64,000 bases of DNA from Asterochloris sp. CNOR1 (lineage: Eukaryota > Chlorophyta > Trebouxiophyceae > Trebouxiales > Trebouxiaceae), in assembly GCA_963969365.1 (NCBI GenBank), contig OZ017759.1:1984001-2048000 (forward strand). The letters run 5' to 3'. The translations under genes and the position numbers were made by a program. The first letter of the stretch is position 1; every line of letters begins with the position of its first letter. Of the stretch, positions 10,224 to 20,383 are shown piece after piece. The notes below the pieces were generated by a model. That model ran no database searches and was not told the DNA's origin. It was given only the letters and a program-made list of their open reading frames with translations.

Positions 10224-13177
10224 TTAATTCTTCTGATCAGGCTTGCCTAGCATGCTCTTCAGGTCATAGCCAGAGCCGCCTGTCTTGATCTGCTGTGCTC
10301 GCCCCGGGCCAATGATGCACATGAGCATCATCCCCACAGATGGCAGGTATTGCATCAGGTAAGCTGCAGGCAGCACAGCAGGGTTGTGTCCGCTGCCCGC
10401 CTGGGCCATCAGCAGCAGGTGTCTGGTCCAAGCAGCAGCGTGGGGTGTGCAGATCAAACGTCTTGGCGGGCTTGGTGCACAAAAGTGGGCAGTTAGCAGC
10501 ATGCAGCACACGACATCTTGCATGCAGACGGTGGTGACAGTGCCTGTAACATGCTCTCAGCACTCACCAACAAGGAGCAAAGGATGCCTTGCAATCCAGC
10601 ACTCGTCAACTCCATGATAGGCAGCTGTCGCACACAGCTCGGCCACTCGACGAGGCTGCATCCTCTGCTTGGATGGCTTTCGGCTGGAATGGTCTTTGAT
10701 GAGCGCTTTAGGCCCATAGATGACCCGAGGGTGATCCTCAGATCCTGTGCCTATGGGGCCAGGGCAGCAGAGGCACACGCTGATGCCCCTGCAGCGCACA
10801 GCAGTGGGGTGCTTTCAGACGCTGGTCCAATGAGGCCAGGTCTGTATGGGTACATCTTGATGCTGGCTGGCTGGTGGGCTGCTGGAATACCTGGCACACC
10901 ATCCACAGCGTCCCACCCACAGCTTGCTGGCTGCAGATGAGCCTGAAAGGGTGAGAAGACGGGCCAGGTGCAGTGAGGCCCCCTGGACACACTGCCCAGC
11001 GCGGCACAGCTGCCTCCCCCGCGCCGTGGGGCGTGTAGGCCGTCCAGCAGTCCAGACTGTAAGCCAGGCAAGCGTGCTGTGGGCGTCCCACCTGATGCAG
11101 CAGTGTTTGGTGCAGCCCCACTTCCAGAAGCCTGTCTCTCAGACTTCTACGAGCAGGCACACCTGGTGCACCGTTTCACTGCATTCAAAGAAGACCCGGT
11201 GCAGCCTGTCTTCCAACTTGCAGCATGACCCGCTTTCAGCAAAACCCACCTGCAGTGGGAGCCACTTTTAACAGATCCCATCTGCAGTGGGAAACTGTTG
11301 CAGCAGAGCCCACCTGTTGCACACCTCTGCCTGCAGGCTCTTGAAGTAGCCCTGCAGCGCGGTCTTGGCCGCCGAGTAGACTGCCTGCCCAGGGCTGGGC
11401 ACCTTGCCGGCCATGGAGCCCACCACCACGATGCGCCCCTTGCCCCGCGCCAGCATGTGGGGCAGCAGGGCCTGGTTCAGCACAATGGGACCCAGGCTGT
11501 TCTGCGGGGGCAGGCAGGCTCACTCATTGTGCAGCCGCAGGCTGGATCAGGTGGCCCTGAGCAGCTCAGGCTCCAGCATCGGCCACCAGGATGCACTGTG
11601 TCATATGGTCATGTTTGGCCTGGTCACACTCAGGCCAGGCTGGACCAGCCTCAGTGCTGCCTCCCTGACAACCAGGTCTGGGCCGCACAAATGGGTTCTT
11701 TGTTAAGCCCTTGTGGAGGCTGAAGCAGCCTCAGTGCCGCCTCCCTGACAGCCAGCTCTGGGCCGCACAGAGGGGTTCTTTCTGGAAGCTCTTGTGGCAA
11801 GCCGGGGCTCACCAGCTTGAAGAGCATGTGTGTCACATCGGCACTGGTGTCCTCTGCGACAGCGTGCTGGCTGGCTCCTGCAGCGGGAGGACTGCCAGGA
11901 TGTCAGAAGCACAAGATTGTACAGGTCAGCAAATGCATTTGAGGGCAAATACACAGTGGCTGGTGACCAAGGGCATGTCAGGAAGGGGACTTATACACAG
12001 GTGCTGCATGCAGCCCCCCCCCCCCCCCCCCCCCCCCCCCGCGGGAGCATGCATGCTGCCCCTGCAAGCCATGGCAGGGTTGCTGCCCATCCCCACAGCA
12101 GGCTGCCCCTCACAGGCAGAGCTGCCTCACCAGCCACATGGACCATGTAGTCGACACCAGCTGAGCCAAAGGCTTCATCAGCAGTCTTCGCCTGGGCCTC
12201 CATCACGGTGTGGGAGGCGCACAGGTCGAAGGGTAGCACCACGGGGTGCTGGCTGCCGTGCTGAGCCACGCAGGCATCTGCCACCCTCTGCAGGTTGGGC
12301 CAAAGGGCAGCTTGGCAACACGTCTGCGATGTTTTGTGGGAGACCCTCAGCAGGTCACTGCGCATAATGTGCAACAAAGGTATTTGCCACGCTCTGCAGT
12401 TCAGGAGACTGTGTGAGGTGGGCTTCTAAGACCGTCAGCAGGTCACAGCTATGGAAGACCTCGACTTGTCATCGTGCCAACTTCCCTGCTGCGTCACAGA
12501 CGAGAATTCACTGACGGGCCTGGCAGGAGAGGGCCATGCTCGCCTTTGCCACGGAGGTGACTGCAAACCCCTGTCGCCATACAGATCTCTGCGGCCCTCT
12601 GCACTCACGTCAGGTGGACATGAGGCGTTCACCCAAAGCCGTAATCGGTTGGGCCGCACAGGCATCCGCCACCAGGGGCAGGAGTGGCGCTGCACAACCA
12701 GGCGCGGTCTAGGCCACCAAGGTCCCAGCAGCGCTGTGCATCATCATCTCAAGCACTGGCTCACCTGGAGAGACTCTTCTTTGCGAGAGGACAGGATGAG
12801 CTTTGCGCCATGCTGGGCAAACAGCAGGGCCAGCTCCTCTCCCAGGCCTTGGGAAGCCCCGGTCAGCCAGACAACCTGCAGGCAGGGGCAGCTGTGAGAG
12901 GAGTGTCCAGCACAGCTGAATCAAAGTTCAGGAGTTGCTTTAAGTTGAGTTTGGAAGATGGCACTGACCTTATCAGAGAATGCCTTGGCTGGCAGTCTGC
13001 GCTTCCCTAGGAGGCGCAGGTCTGCATCAGCCCTGCACAAGCAGTGTCGTCAGCACTGTGTGGCCTGCAAGGTGCAGACTGCACCTGGAGGGCACCTCTT
13101 CACCTTGTGAACCTAAAGACTCTCCATATGAATGCACACAGAGCAAGGCCCAGGGGAATTGCATAGATTGTCTGCAT
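10224..13177 (-). CDS. Membrane-anchored short-chain dehydrogenase/reductase (DHRS7-like)
   Basis: Eight exons on the minus strand: 13104-13177, 12969-13032, 12765-12875, 12131-12287, 11813-11877, 11314-11501, 10568-10788 and 10224-10363. They total 1020 nt with every phase matching, giving 339 residues. The N-terminus MQTIYAIPLGLALCAFIW is a membrane anchor. The Rossmann signature VVWLTGASQGLG, DYMVHVAG, NSLGPIVLNQALLP, catalytic GSMAG and YSAAK, and CCPGPIGTG follow in the classical order. The C-terminus (YLMQYLPSVGMM, then GPGR) resembles the hydrophobic tail of DHRS7 proteins. It should use NAD(P)H to reduce or oxidise a lipid, steroid or retinoid-like carbonyl at the ER; the substrate cannot be told from sequence. 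Confidence 0.9.
11649..11800. repeat. Two-copy 80-bp tandem repeat in reductase intron
   Basis: Two adjacent copies of a segment beginning CCTCAGTGCTGCCTCCCTGA and carrying TCTGGGCCGCACA and GGGTTCTTT lie about 80 bp apart within the intron between exons 5 and 6 of the reductase gene. Confidence 0.75.
12014..12040. repeat. Homopolymer tract of 27 C
   Basis: An uninterrupted run of 27 cytosines lies in the reductase intron between exons 4 and 5. The transcript of that gene would carry it as poly-G. The exact length may be unreliable because such tracts are hard to sequence. Confidence 0.85.
12606..12686 (-). other. Possible in-frame cassette exon or exon relic in reductase gene
   Basis: Between reductase exons 3 and 4 the minus strand has a good acceptor (GTTGTGCAG), an open 81-nt stretch and a consensus donor (GTGAGT). 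The length is a multiple of three and the phase is zero at both ends, so inclusion would add 27 residues without breaking the frame. Part of its DNA (GTGGCGGATGCCTGTGCGGC) resembles the start of true exon 4 but in another frame, which suggests a relic of exon duplication. Boundaries are approximate. Confidence 0.3.
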
Positions 13178-15597
13178 CGCTGCTTGGGGTGCGCGATGTG
13201 ATCGATGCAGATGTCTACAGAAACTCTTGGATTTGCAGCGGACAGATCGGGTTGAGATCTGAGAAGGCCGTAGATGAGGCCTCTGGATGGACAGGTGCAT
13301 GAACGGGCATGGAGAGAATACGCATAAGTAGTTTATAGGAATACTGATCCCAGCAGCGCTTGACACAGTCCAAGACTGTACGGCATTCCAACTAGAAACA
13401 GCACAGCCTGCGGCTAGTCTTGCTTGCTCGGTCAACAACCAACGGTGTCAAAACCACAGCAAGGCAGGTGACCAGCAGTTGCGAGCTTCAGCAGCAGTCT
13501 GGAGCACCGGCAGGCTTGACTGATAGCTGTGGTACTTCAATGGGCACCAAGTGCAGATCTCATCTTCTGAGATACAAAAGTGCTTTGCAGGGTGCATTGC
13601 ACCCTGATAAGCACCTTAAGTGGAGCAGGCTACGTGGGCACCAGCTGTGAAGCTTGGTGTGTGGCACTCAGCATGGGGAGAGGCCCTGCCTGCAGCGATG
13701 AGTTGTGGGACTTCACCACTGCAACGGAGGAGATTGTGCTTAGCAGCGGTGAGAGCCAAGCTGGTCGATGCCTGCAAGGCACCTAAATGCCTCGACGCCG
13801 CCCCTGCCTCATCATTGCCTGTGTGACAGGACTGCTTCAGCAATGGGGAAAGCCTCCTTTGTGACTGCCACTGATGGACATCTGCATATTGGTTCTGGGG
13901 CAATGTCTGCACTGAGGCAGAATGACCGGCCTGTCGTGTACTTGGTACAATATGTTGTGCAAGTCAAGTGGCTGCCGCTGATCTTTTGCTGCAGAACTGA
14001 GCTTTGGCCATGCTGGCAGCATGGCAGCATGTTGCCAGCCATTTGACCGCATGCTCTGCTGTGCCAGCAGCAGCAGCCAGTGCATGGGCTTCACTGTCAA
14101 GACAGCAGCAGCAGATTCCTTGCCCCCAAAGTGCTCAACTGGGGCAACATCAGCTGGAAACTCCTGCACCGGTGTGCAGGAGTGGCTCTCATCTGCACGC
14201 TGCGATGCATGCAACATTGTGAGCACCTCAAAAGGTCATGTTGCACGTCTTTCAGATCAGGTAACAGCAGCCCAAAGGAGCAGACCCACACGGCCCAGGG
14301 GTGTCGAGGAAGTGGACAGGACAGAGGCACTTGAGCCAATGAAGACTCACCCCAAACAATGTCACATTCAAGCAACAATGAGGCAGAGCCCCACAGGGAG
14401 CAGCGCCACAGATCACTGATCATGTGCCACCAGCTGTGCACGGGCTCCCATGCTGCGCATGCTGGCAATGCACCTGTTCCACATAGAGCCAAGAATATTT
14501 CAGGGGCCAGCGCAGAAGAGCCAGCCCAGCATCAAAGCTGTGCGTGCAGGCGACAAGGCTGCCCCAAGAGCTGCACCGGCATTGAACGTGCTGGGCATGT
14601 GCTCTGCCCTCAATCACCCGCCAGGTGCTGCAGGCGATGAGGCTGAGCCCCAGAAGAAGCTTCAGGGGGAGGAGGAGCAGGAGATCATCATGTTGTCCTC
14701 CACAAGACGGCGCTCGCATGCTCGCCGCAAGAAAGCGCTGGCAAGAGCCCAGGTAAGAGAGGGAGGACTGGACCCCTGAGCTCCAGGCACAGCACTCGAG
14801 AGGCACACCCAGCTGAGATGGGCTATTCGAGGGGCACATGCTTTGCTTATACTGTGCTGAACAGTGCTCCAGCACGTTGCGCAAGGAGGCGCAGACAGGG
14901 CCCAGCCGGGAGAGAGCAGGTGCAGGTCTGTCTCCTCCTTCTTCAAGCTGACTCAGCTGGAGCCTGGGGAGGATGCTGCCTGGCTCCCTTGCAAAGCACT
15001 GATCTTGCGCCCCTGCGCTTCGTGTAAGCCTAGCAGAAGAAGCAGCAGGTTGTATAGGACTCTGTCGGGAGCACCTTGGCTTCCCTGCAGGCCATGCAGA
15101 CCTGAGATTTCAGCTTGTGGCAGCCTCAGAAGGCAGCACGCCCGACAGCAGGATGGCAAGCCATGCTGCCATGTGAGGCACGCAGGCATCCTTGCACGTG
15201 CAGAGGGTGCACTTGCAAAGCCTGCCCTCCCATGGAGTTCTGCTACATTTGACTGATCAGGCGACTCAGCACCTGTGCAGGGAGCTGAGTGCACATGGGG
15301 CCTGCCCTGCCAAAGGTGCCTGGAGGTGCCTGGATTCAGCATGGTCGCCCATGTGCACAAGCTCCCCATGGGCCACTGCATGCCTCTTCGAAGTTGGGGC
15401 GTGTATGCATTCGTGAGGACAACCAGGCAAGCCCACCAGATTCATTCGGCTCATGCTGTGCTGCTGAAGCACCAAGGGCAGTCTCATTGCCCTGCTGCAG
15501 GCAGCCAGTCGCAGGCGCGCCTGCATTGCAACACTTGCTTACAACCATCCTGCGCCTGAGCAGGGGCGCCCTGCCAGCTGTGCCAGGGGCGGTTGCT
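13178..15597. other. 2.4-kb stretch without a recognised gene
   Basis: This separates the divergent reductase and SUMO-like genes and presumably holds both promoters. The only segment that looks like an exon is on the plus strand at about 14632-14751: acceptor GTGCTGCAG, an open charged stretch with EEEQEIIMLSS and RRRSHARRKKALARAQ, and donor GTAAGA. EIIML resembles a SUMO-interacting motif, so it could be an upstream exon of the SUMO-like gene, but I could not connect it in phase. Confidence 0.35.
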
Positions 15598-16752
15598 ATG
15601 TCCAGGCGCTCAAGCCGCCCTGCTTTTGTGCAGGGAGCCAAGCGAAAGCGTGCCTGCCCCGCCACAGATGCCTGCGACAGCGAGGACGATCTCCGCATCA
15701 AGCCAGGGTGCGCGCAGGACAAGTCCAGCCACCAGCCCAACTGCGACATCATCATGTTCGATGACGATGTCAGGGTGTCTCCCGCAAAGTGTGAGAGGTG
15801 AGCCATCTGTGCTTGCATGGGGGCCATATGCACAGCTGCAAGGCTGCCTGCCTGTGCATTCATGTCCTCAGGGTCTGCATCCCAGAAGTTTGACCAGGGC
15901 GCGAGTTCACCACATGTGTGGCATGCAGCGTTGGCCTTGGTGCAGGGTTGAGGAAGTAGAAAGGCTGTGTGGCGATGGGCTGCATCCCAGAAAGTTGCAT
16001 GAAGCAGTCAGCTTGCTGGGAACCCGCAGTAGCAGGCACCTGTGTAGTGCAGCAGCCTGGCCGCCTGACAGAGACTGTCTGCCTACAGGCGAGCATCAGT
16101 GGACCCACAGGTGCTGCAGGTCAAGCAGTCGCTTGACCAGCTGAATCGCCTTTTCAAAGGCGATGCCTCAGGTTAGCACATATGAAAGTGCATGCTGCAG
16201 CGCCGACACTTTGCTGGTAATCCTGCTGCCTGGCTGGGTCCTGGGCAGCTTCATGCCATCCTCCTCATATCTACATGCCAAATTGCTGCATGCCTGGCTC
16301 CTTCAGCTTCTGCAACACTTGCTTTGCAAGGCAACCCCCAGTGACGTGCTGCCTGGCCAGCCCTGGTGCTCCAATCCTGTGCTAAGCTACAGCCTCCACA
16401 GGTTGGGATTTGACAGCCCCAGGAACAGCACGTTTGCCCTGCAGATCTAGAGAGAAGCCCCACCCCACAGCCACAAAGGCCTTCATCTGAGCAGACGCGC
16501 GCGGCCCCAGAAGCAGAAGTTAAGAGAATAAGGCTGACGGTGCAGCGCGATGGGGAGCAGCGCGTCAAGGCAACCATGCTCATGACAGACACATTCAGCA
16601 AGCTTACTGAGTGGCTGGCGCTGCAGTGGCCCTCAGAGCCTGGTAGCCAGCTGCAGCTGTTCTTTGATGGAGACTGGCTGTCGGCAGGGGCAACTCCCCA
16701 AGACATGGAACTTGAAGACGATGACGTTCTAGATGCAAGATTCAGGACCTGA
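15598..16752 (+). CDS. Small protein with C-terminal SUMO-like domain (Rad60/NIP45/Esc2 type)
   Basis: Three exons, 15598-15797, 16089-16171 and 16445-16752, join in phase to 196 residues. The N-terminal half is basic then acidic, with a nuclear-signal-like AKRKRA and an acidic hydrophobic patch CDIIMFDDD that resembles a SUMO-interacting motif. The last 75 residues form a ubiquitin fold of the Rad60 SUMO-like group: RIRLTVQRDG, a helix with FSKLTEWLALQW, LQLFFDGDWL, DMELEDDDVLDA, ending FRT without a diglycine. Known: Rad60, Esc2 and NIP45 use such domains to contact SUMO E2 Ubc9 and guard genome stability. This protein has one domain rather than two, but an upstream exon may be missing. The last exon is the part copied into the left arm of the duplication. 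Confidence 0.75.
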
Positions 16753-19123
16753 GCAGTGATGCATGCCAGCATCAGTTTTGGCTCCTTGCCCCTTCCTTAT
16801 GTACAAGTGTTAGGCCCAACCCATCTGAGGTGCAAAGGTGTAGTCCAAGAAAGTGGAGGTTCGTTTACAAGATGAGGATTCATCGAGCATGTCATAAGGG
16901 CAGCAGACAGGGCTTTGATCAGCTGTATCGACTGTCTTGCCCAGTAGCATGATATCAAGCAGCTCCAGTGTCTGTGCCCCAATCATAAGGGGGCAGCACA
17001 AAATAGAACCAAATGGTGTAGGCAGGGGCCATAACAAAATAATGTCACGCTCACAGCAGAGGGGCTCTCAGGTCAGGAGGCAAAAGCAAAGCCAAATCAT
17101 TTGTGCACTGCAGACTGTCTAGGTTTTGGGGGGGGGGGAGCAGAGGCTGCTTAAGAGGAGGCCACGGTGGGCATGACCGTGTTCAGTGCCTGCACCTCAT
17201 AGGTGCCCAGGTTGTAGGCAGTGGCATTGCCTGCCAACTGGGTGAGGGCCTGGGTGCCGTTGAAGGCCTTCACTGAGTCCAAGTTAGCAGTCATGTTACA
17301 CTGGTTCTGGAAGCCGCTGCAGCAGCACAGAGAGGGAGATGATTAGACAGGGTCCACTGAGGGAGATGCAGGTCGTCCCTGGGCAGCATGTGAGCTCTGC
17401 AGAGTGCAGGTCGCCAGGCATCATGGGAGGTGGAGCGCCCAATGTGATCACAGGCACAACCACCCAGTCAAACAGCAGCACTGACCTGGCGTAGGTGGCG
17501 TACTGGTAGTTGAAGAAGTCCTGGGTCACGTTGCTGAAGTGCACAGCCCCGCATGAGGTGCTGTTGATCACCTGGTACCCGATGGAGTGGGTGTCGGCCT
17601 GCATGCGAGCAGACGAGTGGTCAGACAGGCAGTTTTGAAGGGGGGCAGCGAGCTGCACACATGCAGAGGCCTTAGCTATTGCACAGCCCTTCAAAGGTGC
17701 AGCAAACAGCAGGGTGCAGCTAGTTCTGGTCGCAGCAGCTCACCATGTTGGTGGTGGCCACGCTGTTGTTTGGGGCACCCTGGTAGGCCAGCTCAAAAGC
17801 GGTGGGCTGCACCATGTTGAAGCCGATGTCCTGCACTGTGGGCATGGTGGTCTGCACCTGCCCGTTGAAGGTGCAGGGGGAGAAGTTGAGGGCACAGCCA
17901 GAGACGTTGGCCCTGCAGCAAGGGGGAGCACGAGTCACAAAGATGTGGGACTGGGCAGATGCAGGGCTGTCAGGCATCATACATCATGCACTTAGGCCAG
18001 CACACAGGCTGTGCGCTGGCTGTGGCCGAGCTGGTGCCCTGCTTTGACAGGAACCAGCCACATGAAGGCTCTCACCTGTTCTCCTGGATGCCCACATTCA
18101 CGTGGCCGTAGAAGGGGGAGGTGGCATTGTTGCTGATGATGTACTGGTGCTGGTAGCTGACGTCGGCCTGCAGCGCAGCGACATGGAGCAGGTCAGCACG
18201 ACCTGGCCTGTGGATGCGTGCACACTCCAGGCAGGGTGACATGCCTGGGTCTTGCACATGCTGCCAGGTGCTCTGAGGCAGGGCACACCGAGCTGGCATG
18301 CGTGGTCATGCCATTCATGAAGAGCAGGCTGTCCAGAGCAGACCAGCCAATGCTTACCTGCAGGGTGTCCACCACTCCGTAGCTGGTCAGGCCGCCCACG
18401 CTGAGGCAGTCAGAGGTGATGTTGACGGGCTGGTTGCAGAGGACGCGCAGCACTGCGTCCTGGCTGCCGGTGGTCAGCCCTTCGTTCTGGCAGCACAGCT
18501 GGTTCTCCACGAACAGGCGGCAGGTGGGCTGTGCGCCACAGGCTGGCAGGGTGGTTGGTGGGGGCGTCATGGGCGCTGGGGCTGGCGCACTGATTGCCGG
18601 AGCAGGGGCTGGCACCGGTGCTGGGGCAGCATTTGCTGGGGCCTCAGTGGTTGGCAGCACACTAGTGGGTGCTGCTGCCTGCAGCAGAAGCATGTGGTGT
18701 CAGGGAGATGGGTTTGTGAGGGCGCCAGGTGGCGACCCAACTGCCGAAAGTGCTGACCAGACATGTTGCGCGGTGCCTGCTGCTCACCTGAGCCTGCAGC
18801 ATTATGCGCCCTTGGGCAGTGCCTGCCGCGCCTGCCAGGAGGAGGATGGCCATGGACTTCATGGTCAGGAGCTGAGGGAGAGACCTGCAATCAGAAGGCT
18901 GCTGATCAGGAATGGGGCTTGGTAAGTCGAAGGCTATCAAAGCGTTGCTGCGAAAGCAGGCAGGGCCCACAAACTTTGGGCCCACCTTGTCTGCCGAGGA
19001 ATGGCGCGAAGGGTGTCTGACACTCGAGGGGCTTGGTCACACAGAACCGGTGATACAGGCAGAGAGATTGATGAATTGCTGAGAGTGGGGGGGAGCGGCC
19101 TTACAACTGTTCGTTGTGACCTA
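16552..19123 (-). repeat. Right arm of the 2.57-kb inverted duplication
   Basis: Reverse complement of 4376-6948. It starts inside the last exon of the intact SUMO-like gene, covers the spacer and the whole secreted-protein gene, and ends about 260 bp upstream of that gene's start codon. It is the presumed parental copy because the SUMO-like gene is complete here. The spacer carries a nine-base G run near 17127 that is shorter in the other arm. Confidence 0.93.
17151..18862 (-). CDS. Secreted Cys-rich protein of unknown family, copy 2
   Basis: Mirror image of the gene at 4639-6350 with the same six exons: 18788-18862, 18358-18678, 18076-18167, 17744-17912, 17486-17598 and 17151-17316, each identical in length to its partner, giving 311 residues. 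It has the same signal peptide, Ala/Pro linker and ten cysteines. Differences seen are conservative or peripheral: Lys to Asn and Val to Ile in the linker, Ala to Thr after VGGL, Phe to Leu, Asn to Tyr, and the final residue Ala to Ser. The frame is intact, so both copies are probably functional. It is convergent with the SUMO-like gene, 398 bp apart. Confidence 0.85.
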
Positions 19124-19228
19124 TTATAAGCCATGTAACACCCTGCGACAAGACGTGAAGCTAAGGCCTGCTTCGCAGCAGAACTCTGTCATGGTGCTCA
19201 TGCCCACCGGAAGACATTTTGAAAGTGT

Positions 19229-20383
19229 TTGAAGTTCATATTTAATGAGCTTAGGCCTGTGTGCCTACTTAGAGCTGTTCAATCTCAATACATAGAAAAG
19301 CAGGCTATGACGAAGTGTAAGCCAGGCAGCGGCAAGAGGCAGGACCGCAACTTTGAAATTGTTGTCAACCACATCACCATCAATGAAGACCAGCTGCCTC
19401 AGGTCTCACGGCAGAGCATGGCGGCTCTGCAGGATGTCTTTGGACACAACATCAAGAAGTACTCAGGCACTCTTCACCACAAGCCAGGCAATGAGCATGT
19501 ACATTTCCTTGTGATGTCTGCAGCTCCTAAGACCAAGAGTGCTGTCAAAGCCCGTATTGCTGCCTCCATGGCACTCACCTTTGGCACAGAGGCGGGGTCT
19601 GTGGACGTGAAGTTGTTCAACGAGTTGAAAGCAGATGCTGGACCAGCTCACAGCCTGAAGGGGCTTGGCGACTACAGGTCGCTGTACGTGAACAACTATG
19701 ACCATGAGAATCACCGCCCAAAGGAACCTGAGCACAGGACAGTGGAGTTCATGTGCGGTGGAGATTGGGAGATCTCACATGGAGGTGCCAGGAATGGTTC
19801 TGGACGACAAGGGCCAGTGCAAGTGGCAATAGCGGCCATCAGGGCAGGGACTCCTGAGTTGCAATGCAAGACGTATGAGGAGTTCGAGCGTCTGCTGAAA
19901 GCCGCCGCAGAGGGTGTGGGTTGCACAACTTGCGCCTTGCCAAGGGTGTTGGCCAAGACCTCTTTTGGCACAGTGCCAAAGCGCAAGGAAGGCAACCTGA
20001 TTCGCAATCCTGCCTATGATGAGGAGGAGTTCAAGGCCCTCCCAAAGAAGCAGCAGACTATCCAGCGGAAGCGCTCCATGAAGTACCTGCAAGGGCCCAA
20101 CGGAAGCCTGCGAGAGGAGCCACTGGTGGTTGCTCATCAATTCTTAGAGGCGCACCCTCCTGACTTTTACCGATTCAGGCTCCTTGAGCCTGTCAGGAAG
20201 CTACAATCTGGATGTGGCTACCTTTCAGTCGCCAAGTTGAAGCAGCTCTATGAGGAGGCATTCATCAATCTGTTCAAGGACTACCCACCTCCTGAATGGA
20301 CGTCTGGTCGTGCGCCAGCAAGGGCATGTGTCAGTTATAATCTGCCCGCAGCAGTTATTGCTGATGTGATGAAGGCCAGATGA
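19229..20383 (+). CDS. HUH endonuclease-like (Rep-type) protein of a mobile element
   Basis: One uninterrupted frame of 384 codons; MTKCKPGSGK at 19307 is a likelier start than the first ATG. The reading frame looks whole. A beta-strand-like NFEIVVNHITI is followed by NEHVHFLVM, an HUH-type metal-binding motif, and then by GDYRSLYVNNY, with tyrosines spaced as in the catalytic helix of Rep proteins. The C-terminal half is basic with no helicase motif I can see. HUH proteins nick DNA and join to its 5' end during rolling-circle or related transposition. Besides Helitrons, green algae carry Replitrons, and viral Rep genes can also be captured; which applies is open. The lack of introns among intron-rich neighbours, and a hairpin 380 bp downstream, support a mobile origin. 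Confidence 0.5.
   Translation: MKFIFNELRPVCLLRAVQSQYIEKQAMTKCKPGSGKRQDRNFEIVVNHITINEDQLPQVSRQSMAALQDVFGHNIKKYSGTLHHKPGNEHVHFLVMSAAPKTKSAVKARIAASMALTFGTEAGSVDVKLFNELKADAGPAHSLKGLGDYRSLYVNNYDHENHRPKEPEHRTVEFMCGGDWEISHGGARNGSGRQGPVQVAIAAIRAGTPELQCKTYEEFERLLKAAAEGVGCTTCALPRVLAKTSFGTVPKRKEGNLIRNPAYDEEEFKALPKKQQTIQRKRSMKYLQGPNGSLREEPLVVAHQFLEAHPPDFYRFRLLEPVRKLQSGCGYLSVAKLKQLYEEAFINLFKDYPPPEWTSGRAPARACVSYNLPAAVIADVMKAR

Noticed and set aside
19229-20383. Helitron assignment for the HUH frame
   Set aside because: No helicase domain follows and the frame is only 384 codons, far shorter than a Rep/Hel protein.
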